NCBI RefSeq assembly: GCF_000975035.1
Contig: NZ_BBRA01000002.1
Span: 372,001-436,000, forward strand
Length of the DNA: 64,000 bases
Direction of reading: 5' to 3'
Origin: Demequina flava
GTDB lineage: Bacteria > Actinomycetota > Actinomycetes > Actinomycetales > Demequinaceae
The first letter of the stretch is position 1. Each line of letters opens with the position of its first letter. Below are positions 13,965 to 23,144 of the stretch, one piece after another. The notes beneath the pieces were generated by a model. That model did not search any database. It was not told where the DNA came from and saw only the letters and a list, made by a program, of their open reading frames with translations. The position numbers and the translations under genes are program-made.

Positions 13965-15608
13965 ATGACACACGCCGACGCCCAGTGGTGGCGCACAGCC
14001 GTCATTTACCAGATCTATCCACGCTCTTTTGCGGACGCGTCCGGCGACGGGATCGGGGACCTGCGGGGTATCACCGCCAAACTTGACGACCTGGCAGCTC
14101 TGGGCGTCGACGCGATCTGGCTCTCGCCGTTCTACGTCTCACCCCAGAAGGATGCGGGCTACGACGTCGCCGACTTCACGGATGTCGATCCCCTGTTCGG
14201 AACACTCGCGGACTTTGACGAGATGACCGCCCGCGCTCACGCGTTGGGCCTTCGCGTCATCGTCGACATCGTGCCCAATCACAGCTCAGACCAACACGTC
14301 TGGTTCCAGCAAGCACTCGAAGCAGCCCCGGGTTCCCCTGAGCGTGCGCGCTACGTCTTCCGCGACGGCAAGGGCGTCGACGGCAACGAGCCTCCCAACA
14401 ATTGGAACTCAGTGTTTGGCGGCCCGGCATGGACCCGCACGACCAACCCCGATGGCTCGGCCGGACCGTGGTACCTCCACTTGTTCGACACCTCGCAGCC
14501 CGACTTCAACTGGGAAAACGACGAAGTCCTCGAGGAGTTCGACCGGGTCCTACGCTTCTGGCTGGACCGCGGCGCCGATGGCTTCCGCGTCGACGTGGCT
14601 CACGGCCTCGTCAAGCAGCCCGGCCTGCCCGACTTCTCTCCCGATGACGACGCCAACTCCATGGGCGGTGTCGAGGGACCGATGGCGCCGTATTGGGCAC
14701 AAGAGGGCGTTCACGCGATCTGGCGCCGCTGGCGCGCCGTCGTCGATGAGTACGACGGCGACCGCATTCTCGCCGCGGAGGCTTGGGTGGTGCCGCTGTC
14801 GCGCATGGCCAAGTGGGTCCGCCCCGATGAAATGCACCAGGCCTTCAACTTCGCCTACCTCGAGACCCACTGGCAGGCCGCGGATCTACGTGCCGTCATT
14901 GACGAGTCCATCGCTGCTTTCGGTGCTGTCGGCGCACCCTCGACATGGGTGTTGTCCAACCACGACGTTGTGCGCCACGCAAGCCGCCTGGCGCTGACGG
15001 CCGAGAACCCACAGGGCCACGGCATCGGCCCGCGCTTTGAGGGCCTCCCAGATCCGGTCGTGGGCCTCCGCCGCGCGCGTGCCGCCAGCGCACTCATGCT
15101 TGCGCTGCCCGGTAGCGCTTACATCTACCAGGGCGAGGAACTCGGACTACCCGAGTCCATCGACATGCCTGACGAGGCGCGCCAGGACCCCACCTGGTTC
15201 CGCACCGAGGGCGAACGCTATGGCCGTGACGGTTGCCGTGTGCCACTTCCGTGGACGGCCGATGCTCCGGCCTACGGCTTCTCCCCCTCCGGCGAGGCGT
15301 GGCTCCCCCAGCCCGAGGCTTGGGCCGAGTTGGCGCGCGAGAACCAGCAAGGCGTGGGGTCTTCGACTCTCACGATGTACCAAGAGGCGCTGCGTCTTCG
15401 TCGTGAACAGGGGCTAGCGTCAGCCGAACTCACGTGGATCGATGGGTTGCCCAATGGCGTGCTCGGCTTCCACGTTGGAGACGTTGAGGTCTACGCCGTG
15501 GTCGGAGAAGGGGCGTCCCTGCCTCTCCCCGTCGGCCAGGTGCTGCTTGCCTCAGCTCCGGTCACCGATACGATTCCTGCTGACACAACGGTCTGGCTAC
15601 GCAGCTAG
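13965..15608 (+). CDS. GH13 alpha-glucosidase (oligo-1,6-/maltase type)
   Basis: 547 aa cytoplasmic glycoside hydrolase releasing glucose from short alpha-glucans. GH13 regions: DIVPNHSSD (101-109), GFRVDVAH with nucleophile Asp210, AAEAW with acid/base Glu272, and SNHDVVR with stabiliser Asp334. The N-terminus WWRTAVIYQIYPRSFADASGDGIGDL split over residues 8-33 is typical of the subfamily. ATG 13965 was chosen because homologues begin here and GGAG lies upstream; the longer frame crosses the operator. The LacI regulator follows 30 bases downstream, so the pair forms a sugar-inducible unit without its own transporter. Confidence 0.94.
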   Translation: MTHADAQWWRTAVIYQIYPRSFADASGDGIGDLRGITAKLDDLAALGVDAIWLSPFYVSPQKDAGYDVADFTDVDPLFGTLADFDEMTARAHALGLRVIVDIVPNHSSDQHVWFQQALEAAPGSPERARYVFRDGKGVDGNEPPNNWNSVFGGPAWTRTTNPDGSAGPWYLHLFDTSQPDFNWENDEVLEEFDRVLRFWLDRGADGFRVDVAHGLVKQPGLPDFSPDDDANSMGGVEGPMAPYWAQEGVHAIWRRWRAVVDEYDGDRILAAEAWVVPLSRMAKWVRPDEMHQAFNFAYLETHWQAADLRAVIDESIAAFGAVGAPSTWVLSNHDVVRHASRLALTAENPQGHGIGPRFEGLPDPVVGLRRARAASALMLALPGSAYIYQGEELGLPESIDMPDEARQDPTWFRTEGERYGRDGCRVPLPWTADAPAYGFSPSGEAWLPQPEAWAELARENQQGVGSSTLTMYQEALRLRREQGLASAELTWIDGLPNGVLGFHVGDVEVYAVVGEGASLPLPVGQVLLASAPVTDTIPADTTVWLRS

Positions 15609-15638
15609 TCCGCAACTGACGCGAGGGAGATACCAGCT

Positions 15639-16688
15639 ATGGCGAAGATTCAGAAGGTCGCCGAGTTGGCTGGTGTCTCCACCGCGACCGTGTCACGCGC
15701 GCTCGCGGGGAAGTCATCCGTCTCCCCCGCGACGCGCACAAAGGTCGAGGAAGCCGCCAACGAACTGGGCTACGTAGTCTCGGCCGCAGCATCGTCCCTT
15801 GCTTCGGGAAAGACGCGCAACGTCGGCGTGATTCTGCCCCTCCTGGACTCCTGGTTCTTCATGGCTGTCCTCAAGGGAGCGCAGCGCTTGCTGGAGGACG
15901 CTGGCTACGACATCACCCTGTACCACCTGCCACCAGCTGGCGAGTTGGGCGCCGGGGACGCGAGCAAACAGCGTCGGCGGCGACTGTTCGACGAGTTCCT
16001 CAGGCGCCAACGCGTCGATGCCTTTATTGCCGTCAACCTCGAGTTGGACGATGAAGAGCGCGCGCTTCTTTCCCAGCTGCGCAGGCCGCTCGTAGGCCTT
16101 GGCGGTGTGCTGCCAGGTCTCCACACGGTCACCTTGGACGACAAAGCCGTCGCGCACCTGGCAACCGACCACCTGCTGAGCCTCGGACACACCGAGATCG
16201 CCCACATCACCGGTGACCCGGACTTCGAACGCGACTTCCAAGTGCCCACCACGCGGCGTCGCGCGTATGAAGCGTCCATCACGAACGCCGGCATCACGCG
16301 CAATCCGCTTCTTGTCCGGACGGCCGACTTCACGATCGAAGGCGGCTACAACGCAACCAAGCAGCTCTTGGGCGATCCTCGGATCCACCCCACCGCTATC
16401 TTCGCCGCGTCAGACGAGATGGCGATCGGTGCCATCCTCGCCGCGCGTGATTTAGGCAAGGACGTTCCGCGCGACATCTCGGTGATCGGGATTGACGGAC
16501 ACGACCTCGCGGACTTCTTCGGCCTGACCACGATCGACCAGTTCCCGGAGTTGCAGGGTCGCCAGGTCGCCCAACTCATCCTGGACGAACTCGCGGGTCA
16601 AGGCGTGGAGCCCATCGCCGAGGAACTGCCGCACGAGCTCGTGGTGCGGCGCTCCACGGCTGCGCCGCTAGACGCTCCGACTCGCTAG
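15639..16688 (+). CDS. LacI-family sugar-responsive repressor
   Basis: 349 aa. Residues 1-50 are the LacI HTH (IQKVAELAGVSTATVSRALAG) with the hinge helix (SAAASSLASGKTRNVGVI); the rest is a periplasmic-binding-protein-like effector domain (GVILPLLDSWFFMAVLKG..., FAASDEMAIGAILAARDLG, ISVIGIDGHDLADFFGLTT). Probably represses the upstream alpha-glucosidase by binding tgcaaacgcttaca at 13876. GAGGGAGAT precedes the ATG. Its TAG stop shares the CTAG tetranucleotide with the stop of the convergent gene at 16685. Confidence 0.93.
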   Translation: MAKIQKVAELAGVSTATVSRALAGKSSVSPATRTKVEEAANELGYVVSAAASSLASGKTRNVGVILPLLDSWFFMAVLKGAQRLLEDAGYDITLYHLPPAGELGAGDASKQRRRRLFDEFLRRQRVDAFIAVNLELDDEERALLSQLRRPLVGLGGVLPGLHTVTLDDKAVAHLATDHLLSLGHTEIAHITGDPDFERDFQVPTTRRRAYEASITNAGITRNPLLVRTADFTIEGGYNATKQLLGDPRIHPTAIFAASDEMAIGAILAARDLGKDVPRDISVIGIDGHDLADFFGLTTIDQFPELQGRQVAQLILDELAGQGVEPIAEELPHELVVRRSTAAPLDAPTR

Positions 16689-17770
16689 GCGTCTCGCTGG
16701 GAACGCGGCGGCACGGATGGCGGCCGTCCGTCGTCATCGACGTCTGTGACGTCTGAGTCCGTCACGGTCGCGGGGCTGACTCCGGGGACTGCGGACATCT
16801 CGCGAGTTTGGTCCACGTCGTCCTCCGGCTGGGCCTCGCCGTCCGTGCTGGCCGTGCCGTCCCCTTCGTCCGGGCCCGCAGTGCTGTCGCCGCGGTCAGG
16901 ACGCAATTGCGGAATCCACCGAACCGCCAGGATGAAAGCGACCGCAAGGCCCAGAGCGATCAGACCAAGCGTCAACAGGATGTTGGTAATCGGAGCCAAA
17001 GCCGTGCCAACCACGACGTCCTCCATGAGCGTACCCACGCCGCCCTCGGCCCCGCCGGGCACAAAGTTCGCGACGGTGCGGGGTCCAAAGAAGTTCAGCG
17101 TGAAGGCAATGGCCAACCCCAGGACGCCTGCGCCGATCAGTGCGCGCGGCAGGTATCGCTTCCAGCGGGGCGCAATCGCGATTCCCGCAACGAGGAGCAC
17201 GAGCCCGATCCAGAAGAACCAGGTCGCAGCCCACAGCAGCGCGCTGAACCCGGTGCGGATGTCATCGAAGGTGTCCGCGGGAATGATCTCGACCTCGACG
17301 GGAGCGATCTCGAGTTCGGGGATCAGGCCACCGACGACGGGAATCTCGTCAATACGAGCATTGATCCGCTCCCCCGGCTCCAAGTAGATTCCGAACGGCG
17401 CCGTAGCCCTGTCGGGGTCGGACAGTTCGGCAAGGAAGTAGTTTTGGGCCCGGTCCGCACTCGTCAACAGCACGCTCTGGAACTGCTCTGACTGTACGAG
17501 GTCGTAGGCGACGTCCCGAATCTCGTCTTCGAGGAGATTGAGCACGATTCCGCCCACGTCGCCGTCAACCTGTTCGTTGAGGACGCGGATCACGCCGTCG
17601 GCAATCACGTCAGCGGTGCGATCGGACTGCACCACGGTCACGACGAGCGCCTCGCCTGCCGTGCCGTCCTCGATGCTCTCTGCCGACTTCTGCGCGAGCC
17701 CCCACGCGACGATCAGCATGGACCCTAGAAGCACCAAGAATGCCGATGCGATGTACCGGACCGTCTTCAC
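16685..17770 (-). CDS. Membrane protein with extracytoplasmic domain (paralogue A)
   Basis: 361 aa from GTG 17770 (GAGGGAGA 7 bases upstream). First membrane span at residues ~5-27, then an extracytoplasmic region of ~150 residues, then three further spans (~WAATWFFWIGLVLLVAGIAIA, ALIGAGVLGLAIAFTLNFF, ITNILLTLGLIALGLAVAFILAV) and an acidic, disordered cytoplasmic tail. The next gene upstream encodes a protein of the same plan (signal anchor, SIEDGTA/TVEDGTA, INARIDEI/INARIDDI, ETxxADIRTGF-like). Function unknown. Co-transcribed behind glnE. Confidence 0.75.
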   Translation of the reverse strand: MKTVRYIASAFLVLLGSMLIVAWGLAQKSAESIEDGTAGEALVVTVVQSDRTADVIADGVIRVLNEQVDGDVGGIVLNLLEDEIRDVAYDLVQSEQFQSVLLTSADRAQNYFLAELSDPDRATAPFGIYLEPGERINARIDEIPVVGGLIPELEIAPVEVEIIPADTFDDIRTGFSALLWAATWFFWIGLVLLVAGIAIAPRWKRYLPRALIGAGVLGLAIAFTLNFFGPRTVANFVPGGAEGGVGTLMEDVVVGTALAPITNILLTLGLIALGLAVAFILAVRWIPQLRPDRGDSTAGPDEGDGTASTDGEAQPEDDVDQTREMSAVPGVSPATVTDSDVTDVDDDGRPPSVPPRSQRDA

Positions 17771-17807
17771 GCGTTTTCTCCCTCGTTCAACACCACGTGC
17801 CCCAAGG

Positions 17808-18680
17808 CTAGCGCCGACCACCAAAAATGCGACCCACCGCTGTCACCACCACCGCGCCTGCCACGCATAGGCCCCCTATCAGGAACGCGCGCGTCGAGAT
17901 CGCAGGCGAGCTCTCTTCGGTGATCCACTGCAGCCACAGGCTTCCCACAATGCCCTCGGCGTCACCTGGAAGGAACGCGGCAACGGCGGAAGGGTCGATG
18001 AAGCGCACCACAGCCCCAAAGCCCAGCGCCAGCACACCGATCGCGAGCAGAGCTTTCGCAACAAACCAACGCCGCCGGTGAGACACGAGGATTCCGAACG
18101 CCAGCATCGCGAGTCCTGCCCACAGGCCCCACGACGCCAGCCGCTCCATCCACGCGTATCCCGTTTGAGCATCGGACATGCGCTCGGCAGTGAGGACCTC
18201 GACGGGTACTGGCTCGACACTCACGTCCGGTACCGCGGCACCCACCTGGCCAATGTCGTCGATGCGCGCGTTGATCAGACTTGAGATATCTACCTGGAGA
18301 ACGAGCGGTCCTGCTGCAGTGTCAGGGTGGGTGAGTTGATACAGAAAGTCGTCCTGGGCTGCGGCGACTTGAGCGACAACGGCGTCCTCGAAGGCATCGG
18401 AGCGTACAGCGGTGTCGACCGCGCCGCGCACCTCGTCGTCGACACCCAGTGACTCGGTGTCGATTCCTTGCTCGGCCAGTCCGTCGATCGCTTGGTCTTG
18501 AATCTGCCCCGAGAGACCACTCACAACGCCGGGGATATCGAAAGCCGTTTCAGTGATGCCGGTCAAGGCTGTGCCATCTTCGACGGTGCGCACGGCGACG
18601 GAACTCACGGCCCACGCGACAATCAAGACTGCCCCGACAAGAATGCTGATCGCAGACAGAAGGGTCCGCAGTCCCCTCAC
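17808..18680 (-). CDS. Membrane protein with extracytoplasmic domain (paralogue B)
   Basis: 290 aa. N-terminal span (LLSAISILVGAVLIVAWAVSS), a ~140-residue outside domain and three C-terminal spans. Shares with the downstream gene the sequence marks TVEDGTA, SLINARIDDI, LLxxGxLxLxxG and FLPGDAEG/FVPGGAEG, indicating tandem duplication. GTG 18680 overlaps the glnE stop (GTGA), so it is translationally coupled to glnE. No known role; the link to nitrogen regulation is positional only. Confidence 0.75.
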   Translation of the reverse strand: MRGLRTLLSAISILVGAVLIVAWAVSSVAVRTVEDGTALTGITETAFDIPGVVSGLSGQIQDQAIDGLAEQGIDTESLGVDDEVRGAVDTAVRSDAFEDAVVAQVAAAQDDFLYQLTHPDTAAGPLVLQVDISSLINARIDDIGQVGAAVPDVSVEPVPVEVLTAERMSDAQTGYAWMERLASWGLWAGLAMLAFGILVSHRRRWFVAKALLAIGVLALGFGAVVRFIDPSAVAAFLPGDAEGIVGSLWLQWITEESSPAISTRAFLIGGLCVAGAVVVTAVGRIFGGRR

Positions 18681-21673
18681 TCGCGATCCTCCCAGCCGTA
18701 GAAGAGTCGCTCGGTCACGGCTCGCGCGTGCCGAGTCGTCCGCTCGTAGCGGTCACGGAGTTCCAACCCCGTCTCAGGCGTAGCCATGATTTCCGTAAGG
18801 ATCGCCAACTCATGAGGATCTCCAGGAAGCACATCGCCTTCCTTGGCCTTACCGCGCAAGGCCAAGGCTCCGCGCAAGTCCGTGGTGAGGGTCCACGCGT
18901 CCTTCAGCGTCTGAGCATCGTCCGCATCCATCAGGCCAGCCTCGACGGCCGCTCCGAGCGCGGGCAGCGTTCGCGTGGTGCGGAGTCCGTCAACGGCGTG
19001 GCCGTGTTGGAGTTGAAGCAACTGCACAGTCCATTCGACGTCAGACAGTCCACCCGGCCCCAGTTTCAGGTGGCGCTTGGGGTCAAGCCCCCGGGGCAGC
19101 CGCTCCGACTCCATCCGTGCCTTGAGCTTGCGCATCTGTCGCAATGCGGAGTCCGACAGTGCCTCGGGAAATCTCACCTCGTCGATCATTGAGGTGAATG
19201 CCTTCCTCAGGTCCTCATCTCCCGCACACGGGCGCGCGCGCAGCAGCGCCTGGGCCTCCCACGGGTCCGACCACCGCCCGTAGTACTCCGTACAACTCTT
19301 AAGGGACCGCGCGAAAGGCCCGTTTCGGCCCTCGGGACGGAGGTCGGCATCGACAGCAAGCCCGGGCTGGCTCGACACCTTCTGGAGCATTGACCGCACG
19401 GACTGCGCGACCTTGACGGCCTGGGCTTGCGACCCTTCGGCATCGCCATCCCAGACAAACTGGACATCGGCATCTGAGTTGTAGCTCATCTCGGCGCCGC
19501 CAAAGCGGCCCATCGCCACAACGATCATGCGGAACGGCAACTCGTCCACGCCCGCCTTGAGAGCTGCCTCCCACCGCGCAATGCGCAGAGCGCCCCCCAT
19601 CACGACATCCGCACAGTCGGTGACGGATTCCGCGGCCTCCGTGGAGTTAATCAACCCCAGGGTGTCGGCCGCGGCGACACGGGCGAGTTCACGGCGGCGC
19701 AGACCCCGCAACGCGGTGATCGCGTGCTCGGGGTCTTGGGTGCGCTTCATGATGGCGTCGGCCTCTTGCTGCAAGCGTGCCAAGGACCTCGGTGCGAGGT
19801 CGGCATCGTTGTCGAGCCAGGTGATGTGCTCAGCGGACGCAAGGAGCGCGTCGGTCACGTACGGCGAGGTGGACAACAGCCGCGCGAGGCGCTCTGCGGC
19901 AGAACCCGAGTCGCGCAGCAACTTCAAGTACCACTGCACATCCGACAAGTGCTCGGACAATGTGCGGAACGCTAGGAGTCCAGCATCGGGATCGGCGCCC
20001 TCTGCAAACCACCCAATCATTGCGGGCAGGAGCTGTCGCTGGATGCGGGCACGCCGCGACACGCCGCCGGTCAGCGCCTTGATGTGACGCTGGGCTGCGG
20101 AGGCATCGTGGAAGCCAACAGCGGCGAGACGGTCGCGGGCGGCTTGGTCGTCCAGGCTCGCCTCGTCCGCAGACAGTGACGCCACGAGCGGCAGGATGGG
20201 CCGGTAGAACATTTCGAGGTGCATGGCGCGCACGTCGCGACGAGTGTCGTGCCACACCTCGTCCATGTAGTCCACGGTCGCGAAACCCGATGCGCGGGCC
20301 AGCATGCGCTTGCCCTCGTCGTCATCTGGCATCACGTGGGTGCGTTGCAGCTTTCGGAGTTGGAGTCGGTGCTCCCACACGCGCAACTGGCGGTACGAGC
20401 GGTCCATTTTCGCGGCGTCGGGGCGCCCCACATAGCCGCCGTCGCGCAGCGCGCGCAACGCCTCGAGCGTGGTGCGTGAGCGCAGAGACTCATCGTGGCG
20501 ACCGTGGACCAGTTGCAAGAGTTGGATGGTGAACTCAACGTCGCGCAGTCCCCCGGCGCCCAGCTTGATTTGCCGGTCCGCGACTTCCTTGGGGACGTGT
20601 TGCTCGACGCGCTTGCGCATGGCCTGGGCGCCCGAGACGAATCCTTCGCGCTCGACCGCGGTCCACACGAGCGGCCATACCGAGTCCAAGTATTGCTGCC
20701 CCACCTCGCGGTCACCCGCAATGGTGCGCGCCTTCAGCAGCGCCTGGAACTCCCACGACTCAGCCCAGCGATCGTAATAGGCCCGATGCGCGGACACGTT
20801 GCGTACGAGCGCTCCGTCCTTACCTTCGGGCCGGAGGTTGGCGTCAACCTGCCACAACGCCATCTCTGCGCCGGCGCGGTCACAGGTACGGGCCGCCGCG
20901 GCCGCCAGGCGGGTGGCGACGGGGATGGACTCGGCGTCGGTGAAACCCTCTCCTGGCTCGGCCACGAAGATCACGTCGACGTCGGAAACGTAGTTGAGCT
21001 CCCGTGCGCCGCACTTTCCCATCCCCATGATGGCCAAGCGGGTGCGCACATGCTTGGGCTCGTCCGCTCTCGCCAGCGCCAGCCCGGCCTCGAGCGCAGC
21101 CCCTGCAAGATCAGCGAGTGCAACGCCTACGGCGGGAAAAATCTCTTGAGGCTTCGCGTGCCAGAGATCTTGTGCGGCGATGCGCATCAGCAGGCGGCGA
21201 TACGCGACCCGCATGGCGGAAATGCCGTCGTGACCGGTGACGGTAGCGACGGGCGCCTCGTCGTCAGGCTTCGCGCCCACAGCCTCGAGGAGCGCGGCGC
21301 GCACGTCTACATCCGTGAAGGACTCGCCATCAGGCCACGCAGCAAAGTCGGAGATGTACTCCGGATGGCGCACCAAGAAGTCGCCAAGCGCGAGCGATCC
21401 ACCCAGGAGCAAGCCCAACTGCGCGCCAGCGGTGGTGTTGCGAAGCTCCAGCAAGCTGTCGAGGCAGCCGGCCTCTTGCGCAGACTCGGCGACCCGGAGA
21501 AGTTGAAGGAGCCCACCATCGGGGTCCGCTAGGTATGACAGGTGGCGCGCAGGGTCCTCGAAGCGTTCCCCCACCAGTGTTTCGAGCTGCTCGATCAGAC
21601 CTTCCGCGCGTGCGGGATCGGACACTCCTGCACGTCGCAGTTTGGTCGCGAGCGAGACTTCCCGCGTACTCAT
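18677..21673 (-). CDS. glnE: Bifunctional glutamine synthetase adenylyltransferase/adenylyl-removing enzyme
   Basis: 998 aa, the usual actinobacterial length. Attaches AMP to, or removes it from, the conserved Tyr of GlnA1 according to nitrogen status. Two nucleotidyltransferase domains: N-terminal adenylyl-removase (GKCGARELNYVSDVDVIF with the DxD metal pair, then LRPEGKDG) and C-terminal adenylyltransferase (GRFGGAEMSYNSDADVQF, LRPEGRNG), each followed by a helical GlnD_UR-like domain (GGLRDVEFTIQLLQLVHG; GGLSDVEWTVQLLQLQHG). Follows glnA2 by 16 bases and overlaps the next gene, giving a glnA2-glnE-membrane protein operon. Confidence 0.97.
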   Translation of the reverse strand: MSTREVSLATKLRRAGVSDPARAEGLIEQLETLVGERFEDPARHLSYLADPDGGLLQLLRVAESAQEAGCLDSLLELRNTTAGAQLGLLLGGSLALGDFLVRHPEYISDFAAWPDGESFTDVDVRAALLEAVGAKPDDEAPVATVTGHDGISAMRVAYRRLLMRIAAQDLWHAKPQEIFPAVGVALADLAGAALEAGLALARADEPKHVRTRLAIMGMGKCGARELNYVSDVDVIFVAEPGEGFTDAESIPVATRLAAAAARTCDRAGAEMALWQVDANLRPEGKDGALVRNVSAHRAYYDRWAESWEFQALLKARTIAGDREVGQQYLDSVWPLVWTAVEREGFVSGAQAMRKRVEQHVPKEVADRQIKLGAGGLRDVEFTIQLLQLVHGRHDESLRSRTTLEALRALRDGGYVGRPDAAKMDRSYRQLRVWEHRLQLRKLQRTHVMPDDDEGKRMLARASGFATVDYMDEVWHDTRRDVRAMHLEMFYRPILPLVASLSADEASLDDQAARDRLAAVGFHDASAAQRHIKALTGGVSRRARIQRQLLPAMIGWFAEGADPDAGLLAFRTLSEHLSDVQWYLKLLRDSGSAAERLARLLSTSPYVTDALLASAEHITWLDNDADLAPRSLARLQQEADAIMKRTQDPEHAITALRGLRRRELARVAAADTLGLINSTEAAESVTDCADVVMGGALRIARWEAALKAGVDELPFRMIVVAMGRFGGAEMSYNSDADVQFVWDGDAEGSQAQAVKVAQSVRSMLQKVSSQPGLAVDADLRPEGRNGPFARSLKSCTEYYGRWSDPWEAQALLRARPCAGDEDLRKAFTSMIDEVRFPEALSDSALRQMRKLKARMESERLPRGLDPKRHLKLGPGGLSDVEWTVQLLQLQHGHAVDGLRTTRTLPALGAAVEAGLMDADDAQTLKDAWTLTTDLRGALALRGKAKEGDVLPGDPHELAILTEIMATPETGLELRDRYERTTRHARAVTERLFYGWEDRE

Positions 21674-21689
21674 CGCTTGCCCGGTGCGG

Positions 21690-23024
21690 TTAGAGAACCG
21701 GCAGGTACTGCTCGAGTTCGTAGGGCGTCACCTGCGCGCGGTACTGCTCCCACTCCGCGCGCTTGTTGCGCAGGACAAAGTCGAAGACGCGCTCGCCGAG
21801 CGTCTCGGCAACGAGTTCCGAGCGTTCCATCACCTGAATGGCTTCCGACAGCGACGAAGGCAGCGGCTCGTAGCCCATCGCCCGGCGCTCGGCTGCGCTG
21901 AGCTCCCAGACGTCGTCCTCGGCACCGTCGGGCAACGTCAGTTCTTCCTCGATGCCCTTCATACCGGCCGCAAGTAGCACGGAGAAGGCGAGGTACGGGT
22001 TCGCGGCCGAGTCAACAGCGCGGTACTCGACTCGTGTGGACTGACCCTTCGAGGGCTTGTGGATCGGCACTCGCACCAATGCGGAACGGTTGTTCGATCC
22101 CCAGCACACGTAGGACGGAGCCTCGGCACCGCCCCACAGACGCTTGTACGAGTTCACGTACTGGTTGGTGATCGCCGTGATCTCTGGCGCGTACTTCAGA
22201 AGGCCTGCGATGAACTGGCGGGCCACGGTCGACAGCTGGTGGTCGGCGCCGGGCTCGTAGAACGCGTTCTGGTCGCCCTCGAACAGGCTCAGGTGCGTGT
22301 GCATTCCCGAACCGGGGCCATCAGCCAGTGGCTTGGGCATGAAGGAGGCGAAGACACCCTGCTCGAGCGCCACTTCCTTGATGACGGTTCGGAATGTCAT
22401 GATGTTGTCCGCCATGGACAGCGCATCCGCGTAGCGCAGGTCAATCTCGTTTTGACCTGGTCCGGCCTCGTGGTGAGAGAACTCCACGGAGATACCCATG
22501 GACTCGAGCATCGTGATCGCCTCGCGGCGGAAGTTGTGCGCGGTTCCTCGCGGCACGTTGTCGAAGTATCCGGCCTTGTCTACAGGCTGGGGCGGTACGC
22601 CCGCCTCGGGCTTCTCAAGGAGGTAGAACTCGATCTCGGGGTGCGTGTAGAACGTGAATCCCTGGGCCGAGGCCTTGTCCAGCGTGCGCTTGAGCACCTG
22701 GCGTGGATCGGTCAGCGCCGCTTCACCGTCGGGGGTCGAGATGTCGCAGAACATGCGTGCCGCGCCTTGACGTGCGCCGCGCCACGGCAGGATCTGGAAC
22801 GTGGAGGGGTCCGGCTTGGCGATCATGTCTGCCTCGTACACGCGGGTCAGTCCCTCGACTGCAGACCCGTCGAAGCCGATGCCCTCCGAAAACGCGTTCT
22901 CCAGTTCCGCGGGAGCGATCGCAACCGACTTGAGCACACCCAACACATCGGTGAACCACATGCGGATGAATCGAATGTCCCGCTCCTCGACACTGCGGAG
23001 CACGTATTCCTGCTGCTTATCCAT
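21690..23024 (-). CDS. glnA2: Glutamine synthetase GlnA2 (non-adenylylated type)
   Basis: 444 aa from ATG 23024 (MDKQQEYVLRSVEERDIRFIR), matching the family start; the longer frame runs through the divergent nadE promoter. GS marks: FDGSAVEG, EIEFYLL, HHEAGPGQNEID, FMPKP-x4-GSGMHTH, NxxxRS loop (GSNNRSALVRVP) and RVEYRAVDSAANPY. At the adenylylation position it has DDVWELSAAER, Trp in place of Tyr, unlike GlnA1 in this window (DLYELPPEE), so GlnE should not control it. Directly upstream of glnE, the arrangement known from Corynebacterium and Mycobacterium. Confidence 0.95.
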   Translation of the reverse strand: MDKQQEYVLRSVEERDIRFIRMWFTDVLGVLKSVAIAPAELENAFSEGIGFDGSAVEGLTRVYEADMIAKPDPSTFQILPWRGARQGAARMFCDISTPDGEAALTDPRQVLKRTLDKASAQGFTFYTHPEIEFYLLEKPEAGVPPQPVDKAGYFDNVPRGTAHNFRREAITMLESMGISVEFSHHEAGPGQNEIDLRYADALSMADNIMTFRTVIKEVALEQGVFASFMPKPLADGPGSGMHTHLSLFEGDQNAFYEPGADHQLSTVARQFIAGLLKYAPEITAITNQYVNSYKRLWGGAEAPSYVCWGSNNRSALVRVPIHKPSKGQSTRVEYRAVDSAANPYLAFSVLLAAGMKGIEEELTLPDGAEDDVWELSAAERRAMGYEPLPSSLSEAIQVMERSELVAETLGERVFDFVLRNKRAEWEQYRAQVTPYELEQYLPVL

Positions 23025-23144
23025 GTGCCCATCCTGCCCTACCCGCGTGACGTTTGTGTAACGTCCCCCGCCACCTGTTCCCAAGCATCGGCCCCCGACG
23101 TGGATGCCACTGCGATTGGTGACCATCCCGCTAGGCTGACTTCC

